Assembly: GCF_014268655.2 (NCBI RefSeq)
Contig: NZ_JABWQX020000001.1
Span: forward strand, 4,184,001-4,248,000
Source of the DNA: Pseudomonas marvdashtae
GTDB lineage: Bacteria; Pseudomonadota; Gammaproteobacteria; Pseudomonadales; Pseudomonadaceae
Length of the DNA: 64,000 nt
Direction of reading: 5' to 3'
Shown: in pieces, positions 1 to 8,972 of the stretch
How positions within the stretch are numbered: the stretch's first letter is position 1
How the letters are laid out: each line of letters begins with the position of its first letter
Program-made: the position numbers and the translations under genes
The notes under the pieces: model-generated
Databases searched by the model: none
Told to the model about the DNA's origin: nothing
What the model saw: only the letters and a program-made list of their open reading frames with translations

Positions 1-962
1 GGGTCGTGGCGGCCCTTGGTGATGACGTCAACCGGATTGCCGTGAACGTCGATGGAACGGCCGGGCGTGGTGATGCTGGACGTCGGCTTCAGGGCCAGGT
101 GCGCGACAATCGGCTGGCCCGAGGAAATGCCGCCAAGGATGCCGCCGGCGTTGTTGCTGAGGAAACCTTGCGGGGTCAGTTCGTCGCGGTGCTCGGTACC
201 ACGCTGGGCGACACAGGCGAAACCGGCGCCGATCTCCACGCCCTTCACCGCGTTGATGCTCATCAGCGCGTGGGCCAGTTCGGCGTCGAGGCGGTCGAAG
301 ATCGGCTCGCCCAGGCCAGGCATCACGCCCTCGGCAACCACGGTGATCTTCGCGCCGACCGAATCCTGGTCCCGGCGCAGCTGGTCCATGTAGGCCTCCA
401 GTTCCGGCACCTTGTCCGGGTCGGGACAGAAGAAAGCGTTCTGTTCCACCGAATCCCAGGTCTTGAACGGGATTTCGATCGGGCCCAATTGGCTCATGTA
501 GCCTCGGATGACGATGCCCTGGCTGGCCAGGTACTTCTTGGCAATCGCCCCGGCCGCCACGCGCATGGCGGTTTCCCGCGCCGAGCTGCGGCCGCCGCCA
601 CGGTAGTCGCGCTCGCCGTATTTGTGATGATAGGTGTAGTCGGCATGGGCCGGGCGGAACAGGTCCTTGATGGCCGAGTAGTCCTTGGACTTCTGGTCGG
701 TATTGCGGATCAGCAGGCCAATCGCGCAACCGGTGGTGCGCCCCTCGAACACCCCGGAAAGGATTTCGACTTCATCGGCTTCCTGGCGCTGGGTGGTGTG
801 GCGGCTGGTGCCGGGCTTGCGGCGGTCCAGGTCACGCTGCAGGTCCTCCAGGGAAATTTCCAGGCCCGGCGGGCAGCCGTCGACAATGGCGACCAACGCC
901 GGGCCATGGCTTTCGCCCGCGGTGGTGACGGTGAACAGCTTGCCGTAGGTATTGCCGGACAT
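1..962 (-). CDS. aroC: Chorismate synthase, 3' end cut by window edge
   Basis: Catalyses the last step of the shikimate pathway, EPSP to chorismate, in the cytosol with reduced FMN. About 320 residues are visible out of roughly 360 usual for the family, so the C-terminus lies outside the window. The protein opens [20 protein letters not shown], the N-terminal signature of the family with GESHG at residues 16-20. The [10 protein letters not shown] segment and the [10 protein letters not shown] segment match the FMN/substrate-binding regions. The ATG at 960-962 is chosen because the family start MSGNTYG falls exactly there. It is transcribed away from the hydrolase gene at 1105, with about 140 bases between the two starts that must hold both promoters. 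Identification is secure. Confidence 0.97.
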   Translation of the reverse strand, partial: MSGNTYGKLFTVTTAGESHGPALVAIVDGCPPGLEISLEDLQRDLDRRKPGTSRHTTQRQEADEVEILSGVFEGRTTGCAIGLLIRNTDQKSKDYSAIKDLFRPAHADYTYHHKYGERDYRGGGRSSARETAMRVAAGAIAKKYLASQGIVIRGYMSQLGPIEIPFKTWDSVEQNAFFCPDPDKVPELEAYMDQLRRDQDSVGAKITVVAEGVMPGLGEPIFDRLDAELAHALMSINAVKGVEIGAGFACVAQRGTEHRDELTPQGFLSNNAGGILGGISSGQPIVAHLALKPTSSITTPGRSIDVHGNPVDVITKGRHD

Positions 963-1104
963 GCAGGGTGCTCCGTGAAATCGCTGAGAGACTCAACCTT
1001 GGATTCGTAGTGGGCGCCAGTATACGCAGGCTCCTCAAGTAGTTCATCCTCGAACCTTATCGGTGCCCGCCAGTCCAACCGGCACCTTCGCAACTAATGG
1101 CGTC

Positions 1105-2070
1105 ATGATGTTAAGAGCGTTTGCCTTGAGTCTTACCCTGTTGACCGGCCTGCTTCCTGGCTTCGCCCAAGCCACCGTGCTGCAACGTCCCATCAGCCTC
1201 GACACCGGTAGCGGTGAGCTTTTCGGCTCGATGCTGCTGCCCAAGTCCGACACGCCGGTGCCGGTTGTCCTGATCATTTCAGGGTCAGGTCCTACGGATC
1301 GTGACGGAAACAACCCCGAGGGCGGGCGCAACGACAGCCTCAAGCGACTGGCCTGGGTGTTGGCCAGGCACAACATCGCCAGCGTGCGCTACGACAAGCG
1401 CGGCGTGGCGGCCAGCCTCGCGGCCACGCCCGACGAACGCAACCTGAGCGTCGAAGCCTATGTCGCCGATGCCGTGGCCTGGAGCCACAAACTGGCCGCT
1501 GATCCTCGGCTGGGCCCGTTGATTCTGCTCGGTCACAGCGAAGGCGCGCTGATCGCCAGCCTCGCCGCGCCCCAGGCCAACGCGGCGGCTGTCATCTCGG
1601 TGTCCGGCAGCGCTCGTCCGATTGACCAAGTGCTGCGCCAACAGCTCGGCAGCCGCCTGCCACCGGCGCTGATGTTGCGCAGCAACGAATTGCTCGACAG
1701 CCTCAAGGCCGGCCGCCCCGACACTGACGTGCCGCCCCAACTGCATGTCATCTTCCGCCCCAGCGTGCAGCCGTACCTCATTTCCTTGTTCCGCCAGGAC
1801 CCGGCCCACGCCTTCGCCGCGCTGAAGATGCCGGCATTGATTATCCAGGGCAGCAACGATATCCAGGTCAGCGTCGACGACGCCAAGCGGTTGAAGGCCG
1901 CCAAGCCCGATGCGCAGTTGGCGTTGATCGAGGGCATGAACCATGTGATGCGCATCGTGCCCAACGACGTAAAACGGCAACTGGCTTCCTACAAGGATCC
2001 CAACCTGCCCCTGGCCGCCGAGCTCGGCGCGCACATCCTGGACTTTATTGGCGCGTTGGCCGCCCGTTGA
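1105..2070 (+). CDS. Secreted alpha/beta hydrolase (S33-like)
   Basis: A 321-residue alpha/beta hydrolase of the dienelactone hydrolase/serine aminopeptidase type. The nucleophile elbow GHSEG is at residues 143-147 (Ser145). Asp252 in QGSND and His280 in GMNHVM complete a plausible triad, and the ISGSGPTDRDGN segment gives the oxyanion region. The start is placed at ATG 1105 because the protein then begins MMLRAFALSLTLLTG and ends its signal peptide near AQA, implying export to the periplasm. The longer GTG start at 1063 would put 14 hydrophilic residues before the signal peptide. No strong Shine-Dalgarno is seen for either start. The substrate cannot be told from sequence. Confidence 0.85.
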   Translation: MMLRAFALSLTLLTGLLPGFAQATVLQRPISLDTGSGELFGSMLLPKSDTPVPVVLIISGSGPTDRDGNNPEGGRNDSLKRLAWVLARHNIASVRYDKRGVAASLAATPDERNLSVEAYVADAVAWSHKLAADPRLGPLILLGHSEGALIASLAAPQANAAAVISVSGSARPIDQVLRQQLGSRLPPALMLRSNELLDSLKAGRPDTDVPPQLHVIFRPSVQPYLISLFRQDPAHAFAALKMPALIIQGSNDIQVSVDDAKRLKAAKPDAQLALIEGMNHVMRIVPNDVKRQLASYKDPNLPLAAELGAHILDFIGALAAR

Positions 2071-2179
2071 GCGGGATTAGTGGCCTATAGCCCTCCAGTC
2101 TTGGCAAAAACGGCCGATAAACCGGTGTCGGACAGCGCATTGGCTGCCGAGGAGCCGGCCTGGACAGGATTTTGCCGTT

Positions 2180-2968
2180 ATGACTGAGACTGAAACTTCA
2201 CCCGACGCCGTCGCCGAAACGGCCGCCCCGCCTGCGGCAGACCTGCCTTGGGCGGACGTGCATGCCGAGCATCACAAAATGCTCCGGCTGGCCCCGCTCA
2301 AGACCGATCGCGCCACCGGCGTGCGACCGCTGCGGTTTGTCGAATTCAGCTATGCCGAGCGCCATAGCAAGGAGCGCAGCTTGCTGCGCATGAGCGTCCA
2401 GCTGCCGGGCCAGCGGGTGCGCAAGGAACAGAACCATCTGGATGTCTGGGCCGACCACGTCGAAAAACGCCTGTACTTCTCTCCCGACAGTTTGCAAGTC
2501 GAGCCGTTGAACCGAGGTATTGGTCGCTTCCTCGCCGCCCAAGGCATTACCTGGGCAAAGAAGCGCTGGTCGGGCTACCGGGTCGACGGTAGCGATCTGA
2601 ATAACAAGGACGCGCTGAACGAAGACACGCGTCTGCGCCGCGACCACTTCCTCAAGGCCCACGGTTTTGAAGTGGTCTACGCCGACGCCCAACACCTCAA
2701 GGGCAGCGTCAAGCCGGCCCAGGTCGGCGATCTGCTGGGTGACTGGAACACCGAGAAGCTGCAATTCGTCGAGATCCTCGAAGCCGCGCAAATGCTGCAA
2801 CAAGCCGAGCAGAACCTGGCGGAACAGGAAGTCAAACTCAAGAAGCAGGAAGAAAAGGTCAACAAGTTCAAACGCGAAGACACCGGTCTACGCTTCACCA
2901 TCACCTGCCTGGTGGCGTTTGCGATGTTCCAGGCCGGACTGCTGATCTGGATTGCGACGCGGCATTGA
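2180..2968 (+). CDS. Conserved hypothetical, coiled coil plus C-terminal TM
   Basis: A 262-residue protein whose family I do not recognise by name. The first 25 residues are acidic and Ala/Pro-rich. A charged globular region (about 30-190) follows, then a coiled coil rich in Gln, Glu and Lys (about 195-230, LAEQEVKLKKQEEKVNKFK). It ends in one hydrophobic helix, so it is probably a tail-anchored inner-membrane protein with a cytosolic body. ATG 2180 has an AGGA about nine bases upstream. It stands alone between the hydrolase and a REP palindrome. No catalytic motif is visible and no function is proposed. Confidence 0.8.
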   Translation: MTETETSPDAVAETAAPPAADLPWADVHAEHHKMLRLAPLKTDRATGVRPLRFVEFSYAERHSKERSLLRMSVQLPGQRVRKEQNHLDVWADHVEKRLYFSPDSLQVEPLNRGIGRFLAAQGITWAKKRWSGYRVDGSDLNNKDALNEDTRLRRDHFLKAHGFEVVYADAQHLKGSVKPAQVGDLLGDWNTEKLQFVEILEAAQMLQQAEQNLAEQEVKLKKQEEKVNKFKREDTGLRFTITCLVAFAMFQAGLLIWIATRH

Positions 2969-2997
2969 GCACCGTTGAAGGGAGCCGCATCTGATCC

Positions 2998-3027
2998 TGT
3001 GGCGAGGGAGCTTGCTCCCTCGCCACA
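2998..3027. repeat. REP palindrome
   Basis: Perfect palindrome with 13-base arms (TGTGGCGAGGGAG / CTCCCTCGCCACA) around CTTG, lying between two convergent stop codons. The same core recurs at 24975-25000, 25062-25087 and 36951 in this window, so it is a dispersed REP-type element. It could also stop transcription between the convergent genes. Confidence 0.85.
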
Positions 3028-3050
3028 AAGGCAGTCCGCCGTAGCCAGAA

Positions 3051-3959
3051 TCAAACCCGCGAGACAAACAACGCCTGGTGCTGACGGCACTGTTCGGCGC
3101 TGAGCATGAACACGCCATGGCCACCGCGCTCGAAATCCAGCCAGGCGAAGTCGACTTCCGGGTACAGCGCTTCGACGTGCACCTGGCTGTTGCCCACTTC
3201 GACAATCAGCAATCCTTTGTCGGTCAGATGATCGGCCGCCTCGGCCAGCATCCGGCGAACCAGGTTCAAGCCGTCATCGCCGCAGGCCAGGCCCAGTTCA
3301 GGCTCATGCTGATACTCCTGGGGCATGTCGGCGAAATCCTCCGCATCGACATAGGGCGGGTTCGACACGATCAGATCGAAACGTTGCCCAGGCAATCCAT
3401 CGAAGCCATCGCCCTGGACAGTAAACACTCGCTCATCGACACCGTGGCGCTCGATGTTCTGGTTGGCCACCTCCAGCGCTTCGAACGACAGGTCGGCCAG
3501 CACCACTTCGGCCTCGGGAAATTCATAAGCACACGCGATACCGATGCAGCCGGAACCGGTGCAGAGGTCGAGGATCCGTGCCGGCTCCTGTCCCAACCAG
3601 GGCTCGAAGCGTTTTTCAATCAGCTCGCCGATGGGTGAGCGTGGGATAAGCACGCGCTCGTCAACGATGAAAGACATACCGCAAAACCAGGCCTCACCCA
3701 GCAAGTAGGCAGTGGGGATGCGCTCGTCAATGCGTCGGCGCAGCAAGCGCTGGACGTGCACCAACTCTTCGTCTTCGAGGCGGCAATCCAGGTAGCTGTC
3801 GGCAATTTCCCAAGGCAGGTGCAGCGCGCCAAGGACCAACTGGCGAGCTTCATCCCAGGCGTTATCGGTGCCGTGGCCGAAAAACAGATCCTCCCCATGG
3901 AAACGGCTGACGGCCCAACGGATGTGGTCGCGCAGGGTACGAAGGCGGGAAGTGATCAC
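3051..3959 (-). CDS. prmB: Ribosomal protein L3 N5-glutamine methyltransferase
   Basis: A 302-residue SAM-dependent methyltransferase that modifies a glutamine side chain on ribosomal protein L3. The SAM-binding motif [10 protein letters not shown] is at residues 131-140. The N5-glutamine methyltransferase signature NPPY is at 200-203 ([10 protein letters not shown]), shared with PrmC/HemK. The PrmB-type N-terminal region carries [13 protein letters not shown], which separates it from PrmC. Length matches the family (about 300-310). It reads toward the REP palindrome and converges on the 2180 gene. PrmC is the main alternative, but it normally sits beside prfA and lacks this N-terminus. Confidence 0.93.
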   Translation of the reverse strand: MITSRLRTLRDHIRWAVSRFHGEDLFFGHGTDNAWDEARQLVLGALHLPWEIADSYLDCRLEDEELVHVQRLLRRRIDERIPTAYLLGEAWFCGMSFIVDERVLIPRSPIGELIEKRFEPWLGQEPARILDLCTGSGCIGIACAYEFPEAEVVLADLSFEALEVANQNIERHGVDERVFTVQGDGFDGLPGQRFDLIVSNPPYVDAEDFADMPQEYQHEPELGLACGDDGLNLVRRMLAEAADHLTDKGLLIVEVGNSQVHVEALYPEVDFAWLDFERGGHGVFMLSAEQCRQHQALFVSRV

Positions 3960-4213
3960 GGCGGCAAACTCCAGGAAAATCGACGGGCGAGTCTAACAGC
4001 CAAACGCATGCCCACCCAAACACGCGCCAAGGACGAACGAAAAGTGCCGGCTTAGCTGTAAGAACCTTCCCTTTTTTGCACCTCCTATTGAACAAGATGC
4101 CGATCTTGACAAGGCTGTAGGCCAGCAACGGCGGCCCTTGCGATGGAAGCGATTCACAGAACCGCTCAGCCGGAGGACAATGTCGCAAAAGCCCCACCCG
4201 AAGGAGCCCCAGA

Positions 4214-4804
4214 ATGTCCGTTCCAAAAACGATGTTTCAACTCAGCGGCCGTGGTTATGCGGCGGCCAACCTGAGTCAAGCGACCCTGATCATCATCGAC
4301 GCCCAGAAAGAATACCTCGCCGGCCCCTTGGCCCTGAGCGGCATGGACGCGGCGGTCGCGAACATCAAGCAGTTGCTCGGCGCGGCCCGAGCCGCCGGTC
4401 GCCCGATCGTGCACGTGCGCCATCTCGGCACCCATGGCGGGCTGTTCGATCCGCAGGGCGAACGCGGCGAGTTCATTCCGGGCCTCGAACCCCAGGGCGA
4501 CGAAACCGTGATCGAAAAATTGCTGCCCAGCGCATTCCACGGCACAGAGCTGAAGAAGCGCCTCGAAGACTTCGGCCCCCTGGACCTGATCGTCTGCGGC
4601 TTCATGAGCCATTCCAGCGTCAGCACCACCGTGCGCGCCGCCAAGAACCTGGGGTTCCGTTGCACCCTCGTCGAAGACGCCTGCACCACGCGCGACCTGC
4701 CGCACAAAGGCGGCGTGCTGAGCGCCGAACAGGTGCACCAGACCGAAATGGCAATCATGGCGGACAACTTCGCCACCTTGGCCCTGACCCGCGACTTCAC
4801 CTGA
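4214..4804 (+). CDS. Isochorismatase-like hydrolase lacking the nucleophilic Cys
   Basis: A 196-residue member of the isochorismatase/cysteine hydrolase superfamily. Asp is present in the first strand (IIIDAQKEY, about residues 28-36), and the HVRHLG and CGFMSHSSVSTTVRAA segments align with the core. In amidase-type members (nicotinamidase, YecD-like) the second segment reads with a Cys where this protein has Ser135, so the usual nucleophile is absent. True isochorismatases also lack that Cys. The start follows GGAGCCCCAGA with acceptable spacing. The gene stands alone, about 250 bases after the divergent prmB start. Substrate unknown: it may be a Cys-independent hydrolase, a Ser variant or catalytically dead. 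Confidence 0.85.
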   Translation: MSVPKTMFQLSGRGYAAANLSQATLIIIDAQKEYLAGPLALSGMDAAVANIKQLLGAARAAGRPIVHVRHLGTHGGLFDPQGERGEFIPGLEPQGDETVIEKLLPSAFHGTELKKRLEDFGPLDLIVCGFMSHSSVSTTVRAAKNLGFRCTLVEDACTTRDLPHKGGVLSAEQVHQTEMAIMADNFATLALTRDFT

Positions 4805-4933
4805 TGCCCTCGATGAGCGGCCCGTTCCGCCGCTCATCCGCAAAAGACTCTCATTTCCTTCAAATACCCTAGCCTCAGGAACAACCCGAACATCTTCCGG
4901 TCGAAGGGCCGATACCCATTGAGGAAGGTCGGA

Positions 4934-5254
4934 ATGAAGATATCCGATGGTTTTGACGCACGTCGCTTGCGGCCCAAGGGCCCGAGCAACTGGCGATTTC
5001 GTTTCGGCGCGGCGATTGCCGCACTGCTGGCAACGCTCGGTGTCCTGCTGGCCATGGCCGGTGCCGCCAGCCTGCTCGGCCGCCCACCCGCACTGGGTGA
5101 ATTGAATGCCACCCCGCTCGGCTCGGCGATGATCCTGGCGATCGGCTTGCTGGTATTGCTGTTGGGCGTCTGGCTTTGGCGCCGTTGCCGCCGTCGCGCC
5201 CGCCAATCCCTGGAGCTGGCCATGTCTCCGCACCTGATGAAAAAGCACGACTGA
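4934..5254 (+). CDS. Small two-TM membrane protein
   Basis: A 106-residue protein with a basic N-terminus (residues 1-20) and two hydrophobic helices: IAALLATLGVLLAMAGAASL, and a second one near residues 68-84. It closes with an Arg-rich segment (WRRCRRRARQ). The ATG at 4934 is chosen because AGGAAGG lies seven bases upstream; a TTG five codons earlier is less likely. The positive-inside pattern suggests both termini are cytosolic. No family is recognised. Confidence 0.75.
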   Translation: MKISDGFDARRLRPKGPSNWRFRFGAAIAALLATLGVLLAMAGAASLLGRPPALGELNATPLGSAMILAIGLLVLLLGVWLWRRCRRRARQSLELAMSPHLMKKHD

Positions 5255-5328
5255 CCCGCCATCCGACGTTTTCTTGCGCCTGATCCCGTAGGAGTTCGGT
5301 AAACTGGCCGGCCTTCGCGGAGGCTGAC

Positions 5329-5886
5329 ATGCAAGACGACGACTTTTCCCTGTTCAAAAGTGCCATCCAAGGCGTAAAACCGATCAAGCACGATCGCGCT
5401 GAAACCGGCAAACCCAAAGCCGATCGCGCGCAGATCGCCAAGTTGCGCCAAGCCGCCACCGTGCGTACCGATGCCACCACCGTGGACGGTTTGTCCGATC
5501 AGTTTGTGATCGATGTCGGCCCTGAAGATGAGCTGATGTGGGCTCGCGACGGCGTGCAGGAAAGCCAGATGCGCAAGCTCAAGGTCGGCCAGATCCCCTT
5601 CGAAGGCAGCCTCGACCTGCACGGCATGACCGTCGAAAAAGCCCGGGAAACCCTCTGGGCCTTCCTGGCCGAGGCCACCAAATTCGAAATCCGCTGCGTG
5701 CGCGTCACCCACGGCAAAGCCGTGCGACTGGACGGCAAGCGGCCGATGATCAAGAGTCACGTCAACACTTGGCTGCGCCAGCATTCGCAAGTGCTGGGCT
5801 TCACTTCCTGCCAGGCCAGACACGGCGGCGCCGGGGCGGTGTACGTGATGCTCAAGCGCACCATGATGGAAGGTCGCGACGAGTAG
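5329..5886 (+). CDS. Smr-domain protein (YdaL/SmrA-like)
   Basis: A 185-residue protein with a C-terminal Smr domain (about residues 95-180). The diagnostic DLHGMT motif is near residue 98, VTHGKA near 124 and the terminal ARHGGAGAVYV near 161, the three conserved blocks of Smr nucleases. The N-terminal charged stretch is typical of stand-alone proteobacterial SmrA proteins. Stand-alone Smr proteins of this type show DNA nicking or RNA-related nuclease activity. GGAGG sits just before the ATG. It is followed 78 bases later by folE. Confidence 0.9.
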   Translation: MQDDDFSLFKSAIQGVKPIKHDRAETGKPKADRAQIAKLRQAATVRTDATTVDGLSDQFVIDVGPEDELMWARDGVQESQMRKLKVGQIPFEGSLDLHGMTVEKARETLWAFLAEATKFEIRCVRVTHGKAVRLDGKRPMIKSHVNTWLRQHSQVLGFTSCQARHGGAGAVYVMLKRTMMEGRDE

Positions 5887-5964
5887 CCCTCGATTGCCGA
5901 GCTTGCAGCGCCGTGCCCGCCACCGTACCCTTGCCCTTTGCGTAAAATCCCCACAGGTAGTTTC

Positions 5965-6510
5965 ATGTCTCTGGAACAGAATTACACCGCGATTCTCGGC
6001 CAATTGGGCGAGGACGTTTCCCGCGAGGGCCTGCTCGACACGCCCAAGCGCGCTGCCAAGGCCATGCAGTACCTTTGCCGCGGTTATGAACAGACCCTGG
6101 AAGAAGTCACCAACGGTGCCTTGTTCAGCTCCGACAACAGCGAGATGGTGCTGGTCAAGGACATCGAGTTGTACTCGCTGTGCGAGCATCACCTGCTCCC
6201 GTTTATCGGCAAGGCTCATGTCGCCTATATCCCGAGCGGCAAGGTCTTGGGCCTGTCGAAGGTTGCACGCATCGTCGACATGTACGCGCGTCGTTTGCAG
6301 ATCCAGGAAAACCTCAGCCGCCAGATCGCCGATGCGGTCCAGCAAGTGACCGGCGCACTCGGCGTGGCGGTCGTCATCGAGGCCAAGCACATGTGCATGA
6401 TGATGCGCGGTGTGGAAAAGCAGAACTCCTCGATGATCACTTCGGTGATGCTTGGCGAATTCCGCGAAAATGCGGCGACGCGCATGGAATTCCTCAGCCT
6501 CATCAAGTAA
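5965..6510 (+). CDS. folE: GTP cyclohydrolase I
   Basis: A 181-residue enzyme converting GTP to 7,8-dihydroneopterin triphosphate, the entry step of folate synthesis. The zinc and catalytic signature [18 protein letters not shown] is complete, and the second signature [20 protein letters not shown] follows. [10 protein letters not shown] carries the third zinc ligand region. The start is ATG 5965 (MSLEQNY, the usual beginning); an upstream in-frame codon at 5938 would add nine residues with no support. A rho-independent terminator follows at once. Confidence 0.96.
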   Translation: MSLEQNYTAILGQLGEDVSREGLLDTPKRAAKAMQYLCRGYEQTLEEVTNGALFSSDNSEMVLVKDIELYSLCEHHLLPFIGKAHVAYIPSGKVLGLSKVARIVDMYARRLQIQENLSRQIADAVQQVTGALGVAVVIEAKHMCMMMRGVEKQNSSMITSVMLGEFRENAATRMEFLSLIK

Positions 6511-6520
6511 TCCGTCGCTT

Positions 6521-6552
6521 AAAAAAACCGGCATTGATCGCCGGTTTTTTTT
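6521..6552 (+). terminator. Rho-independent terminator after folE
   Basis: A short GC stem (ACCGGC / GCCGGT) with a loop around ATTGATC is followed by eight T residues. It begins about ten bases after the folE stop, so it ends the folE transcript. The A run before the stem could let it act on the other strand too. Confidence 0.9.
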
Positions 6553-6608
6553 CGCCCGCGAAAAATCAGGTAAGCTGCGCGCCCTGTTCTTCCCGCGAGG
6601 CTTGTACC

Positions 6609-6980
6609 GTGATCGTCAAAGCGCTTCGAGTTGGCCTGGGCCAGCTCATCATCTTCCTCGATTTCATCACCCGGCCCGCCAAGAAACAGCGCACGGCCGA
6701 CGCCCAGGCGCAAGTTGACCAGGCGGCCAGCGGCCTGACGCTGTATCAATTCCACGCCTGTCCTTTTTGCGTGAAGACCCGCCGCGCCCTGCGTCGCCTC
6801 AACGTGCCGGTGGCCTTGCGCGACGCGAAGAACAACGAGCAGGATCGCCAAACGCTGCTGGAGCAAGGCGGCAGGATCAAAGTTCCGTGCCTGCGAATTG
6901 AAGAAAACGGCGAGACCACTTGGTTGTATGAGTCGAAAGCGATCATCGATTATCTGGATAAGCGCTTTTCGGCGGCCTGA
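6609..6980 (+). CDS. Membrane-anchored glutaredoxin-like protein
   Basis: A 123-residue protein. Residues 1-22 form a hydrophobic segment (VGLGQLIIFLDFI) that probably anchors it to the inner membrane. A glutaredoxin fold follows with the dithiol CPFC at residues 51-54 and the cis-proline motif VPCLRI near 97. TWLYESKAIIDYL is the glutathione-binding helix region of GST-N/glutaredoxin proteins. The GTG at 6609 is used because GAGG lies just upstream and the reading frame before it is unrelated. Likely role: glutathione-dependent thiol exchange at the membrane; the partner is unknown. Confidence 0.85.
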   Translation: MIVKALRVGLGQLIIFLDFITRPAKKQRTADAQAQVDQAASGLTLYQFHACPFCVKTRRALRRLNVPVALRDAKNNEQDRQTLLEQGGRIKVPCLRIEENGETTWLYESKAIIDYLDKRFSAA

Positions 6981-7043
6981 GGATTTTCAAGGCAGTGGAT
7001 GGCCTTATCGCGCGCAAGCGTCGAAGCCGCCCGCCTGAAGACT

Positions 7044-8210
7044 TCACGCCGCTTCTGCGGCCAGCGCCTCACGCACCACGCCTGCCAAGCGCTTGAGTCC
7101 TTCATCCAGCCGTGCCGGATCGATGTGGCTGAAATTCAAGCGCAGATGCCCTGGGTGTTTGTCCGGGTCCGGAAAGAATGGCTCCCCCGGCATGAACGCG
7201 ACGTCCGCGGCCAGCGCCGCGGCCAGCAGGGTGCGGGTGTCCAGCGGTTGCTTGAGGGTCAGCCAGAAAAACAGCCCGCCCTGAGGCACGTTCCAGTCCG
7301 CCAGGTCGGAAAAATGCCGTTGCAGCGCGGCTTGGAACCCGTCGCGACGCTCCCGGTAGAAATCCCTCAACTCGCTCAGATGGCGGCGGTACTGCTCGGT
7401 GCCGATCCATTGCAACGCCTGCCACTGGCCGATGCGGTTGGTGTGCAGATCCGCCGATTGCTTGAGCCGCAGCAGGTGCGGGAACAGGTCCGGGCTGGCA
7501 ATCAAATAACCCACCCGCAGCCCCGGTAACAGGGTCTTCGACACGGTGCCGGTGTATATCCAACTGGCTTTTTTCAAGCGACTGACGATTGGCGTGGCAC
7601 TGGCGCCGTCGAACGTCAGCTCACGGTAGGGTTCGTCCTCTACCAGGGTCACGCCGAACTCATCCAGCAACGCCGCCACCGCATCGCGCTTGGCCTCGCT
7701 GTAGCGCACCGCCGAAGGATTCTGGAAGGTCGGGATCAGGTAGATGAACGCTGGCCGATGCCGCTCCAGCCGAACTCGCAGCTGCTCCAGGTCCGGGCCA
7801 TCCGCCTCCAGCGGCACGGTGATGCAGTCGGCGCCGAACAACTGGAAAATCTGCAGTGCCGCCAAGTACGTCGGTGCTTCGAGCATGACCTCGGTGCCGA
7901 CGTCGATGTGCAACTTCGCCGCCAGGTCGAGGGTTTGCTGGGAACCGCTGACCACCAGTACCTGGCTTGCCGCACATGGCAGACCCAAGGATCGCGCCTG
8001 CGCTGCCAACGCTTCACGCAGGGCCGGCTCACCTTCGCTCATGCCGTATTGGCCCATGGATCGCGGCATCTCCTGCCATTCCACCTTCGGCAGCATGGCT
8101 TCGGCGGGCAGGCCACCGGCGAACGACATCACCTCCGGGCGCTGCGCCGCGGCGAGGATTTCTCGAATCAAAGAACTCTTGAGACGCGAGACACGTTCGG
8201 AAAATGCCAT
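7044..8210 (-). CDS. PLP-dependent class I aminotransferase
   Basis: A 388-residue fold-type I aminotransferase of the 2-aminoadipate/LysN-like group. Lys225 in TVSKTLLPGLR is the PLP Schiff-base lysine. The cofactor-contact segments NPSAVRYS (165-172), VEDEPYREL (190-198) and VSGSQQTLD (87-95) are present. The start ATG 8210 is preceded by AGGTGA; the longer frame up to 8417 has no such support. It diverges from the MarR gene at 8292 with 81 bases between, and a 17-bp palindrome in that gap suggests MarR control. The natural substrate is not evident; valine-pyruvate or 2-aminoadipate aminotransferase are alternatives. Confidence 0.88.
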   Translation of the reverse strand: MAFSERVSRLKSSLIREILAAAQRPEVMSFAGGLPAEAMLPKVEWQEMPRSMGQYGMSEGEPALREALAAQARSLGLPCAASQVLVVSGSQQTLDLAAKLHIDVGTEVMLEAPTYLAALQIFQLFGADCITVPLEADGPDLEQLRVRLERHRPAFIYLIPTFQNPSAVRYSEAKRDAVAALLDEFGVTLVEDEPYRELTFDGASATPIVSRLKKASWIYTGTVSKTLLPGLRVGYLIASPDLFPHLLRLKQSADLHTNRIGQWQALQWIGTEQYRRHLSELRDFYRERRDGFQAALQRHFSDLADWNVPQGGLFFWLTLKQPLDTRTLLAAALAADVAFMPGEPFFPDPDKHPGHLRLNFSHIDPARLDEGLKRLAGVVREALAAEAA

Positions 8211-8242
8211 GGGGTCACCTGTAGCGAGGGTATAGATAGATG

Positions 8243-8259
8243 AGTCAAACTGGTTGACT
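8243..8259. promoter_or_regulatory. Palindromic operator candidate, aminotransferase/MarR divergent region
   Basis: AGTCAA and TTGACT arms separated by five bases form a 17-bp interrupted palindrome midway between the divergent genes. MarR-family regulators usually bind such 16-20 bp inverted repeats in their own divergent promoter. TTGACT on either strand could double as a -35 element. The assignment is inference from position and symmetry. Confidence 0.55.
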
Positions 8260-8291
8260 GAAATTACTCCGCCTTCTCCGGAAACGTCAAT

Positions 8292-8729
8292 ATGCTTGAC
8301 CTTAAAAACCCAACCTCTCAACAAATGGCCATGGAAGCTTTTTTCTTCGGCTACCAGGCGTTCACCGCCAAGGCCGATGAAATGCTCGAGCGTCGCGGGC
8401 TGAGCCGCGTGCATCAACGCATCGTTTTTTTCATCGCTCGTTATCCGTCCCTGAGCGTGAAGGAATTGCTGGCGCTGCTCGGCGTAAGTAAACAGGCGCT
8501 GAACATGCCGTTACGCCAGCTGATGGAAATGCATTTGGTCAACAGCGTTGCGTCCGAGACCGACAAGCGCAAGCGGCTGCTGGAGCTGACCGCCGAAGGC
8601 GAGCGGTTTGAGCAAGCGCTGCGGCGCGAGCAAGTGAAATTGCTCGAACGGGTGTTTGCTGAGGCAGGCGAAGCAGCTGTCGATGGCTGGTTGGCGGTGA
8701 ATCTCGGATTAGGCAAGGCTGGCGACTGA
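8292..8729 (+). CDS. MarR-family transcriptional regulator
   Basis: A 145-residue winged-helix regulator. The recognition region is SVKELLALLGVSKQALNMPL (residues 54-73), followed by the wing ASETDKRKRLLELTAEGE (about 84-101), the usual MarR DxRxxxxxLT-like block. The first and last helices would form the dimer interface. It faces away from the aminotransferase, so autoregulation and control of that gene through 8243-8259 is the simple model. The ligand is unknown. Confidence 0.88.
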   Translation: MLDLKNPTSQQMAMEAFFFGYQAFTAKADEMLERRGLSRVHQRIVFFIARYPSLSVKELLALLGVSKQALNMPLRQLMEMHLVNSVASETDKRKRLLELTAEGERFEQALRREQVKLLERVFAEAGEAAVDGWLAVNLGLGKAGD

Positions 8730-8822
8730 CGGCTTGCGCGTCCGATCCCAAGGCATCCTCATGGCGATATATCCCTATCGCCATAAATTTCGTCGACAAA
8801 ACAGAAAACATTATTTGCTTTA

Positions 8823-8834
8823 TTTGTATACAAA
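8823..8834. promoter_or_regulatory. TTTGTATACAAA palindrome before the purine permease
   Basis: A perfect 12-bp palindrome about 140 bases before the NCS2 permease start. The core TTGTATACAA recurs at 11837-11846 before puuE, and a variant (TTGTACACAA) at 11641-11654 before hiuH. The TTGTnnACAA form is typical of FadR-subfamily GntR operators. A shared urate-pathway regulator is inferred. Confidence 0.65.
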
Positions 8835-8972
8835 AGCATAATTCGCTTCGTGCGAGTTCCTGACCAAGCGGTCAACAACATCGCCAGCCTTACCTGCCTC
8901 AATGCCTCGCAGCCTTCCTCAGGGAACACGCGGTGCTGGAAATAACAATAAAACTCTTGAGGAGTACTCGCT

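Noticed and set aside
4834-6534. 566-residue minus-strand ORF
   Set aside because: It runs antisense to the 4934, Smr and folE genes. High GC with biased third positions gives long shadow ORFs; it has no motif and is interrupted by nothing only because stops are rare in that frame.
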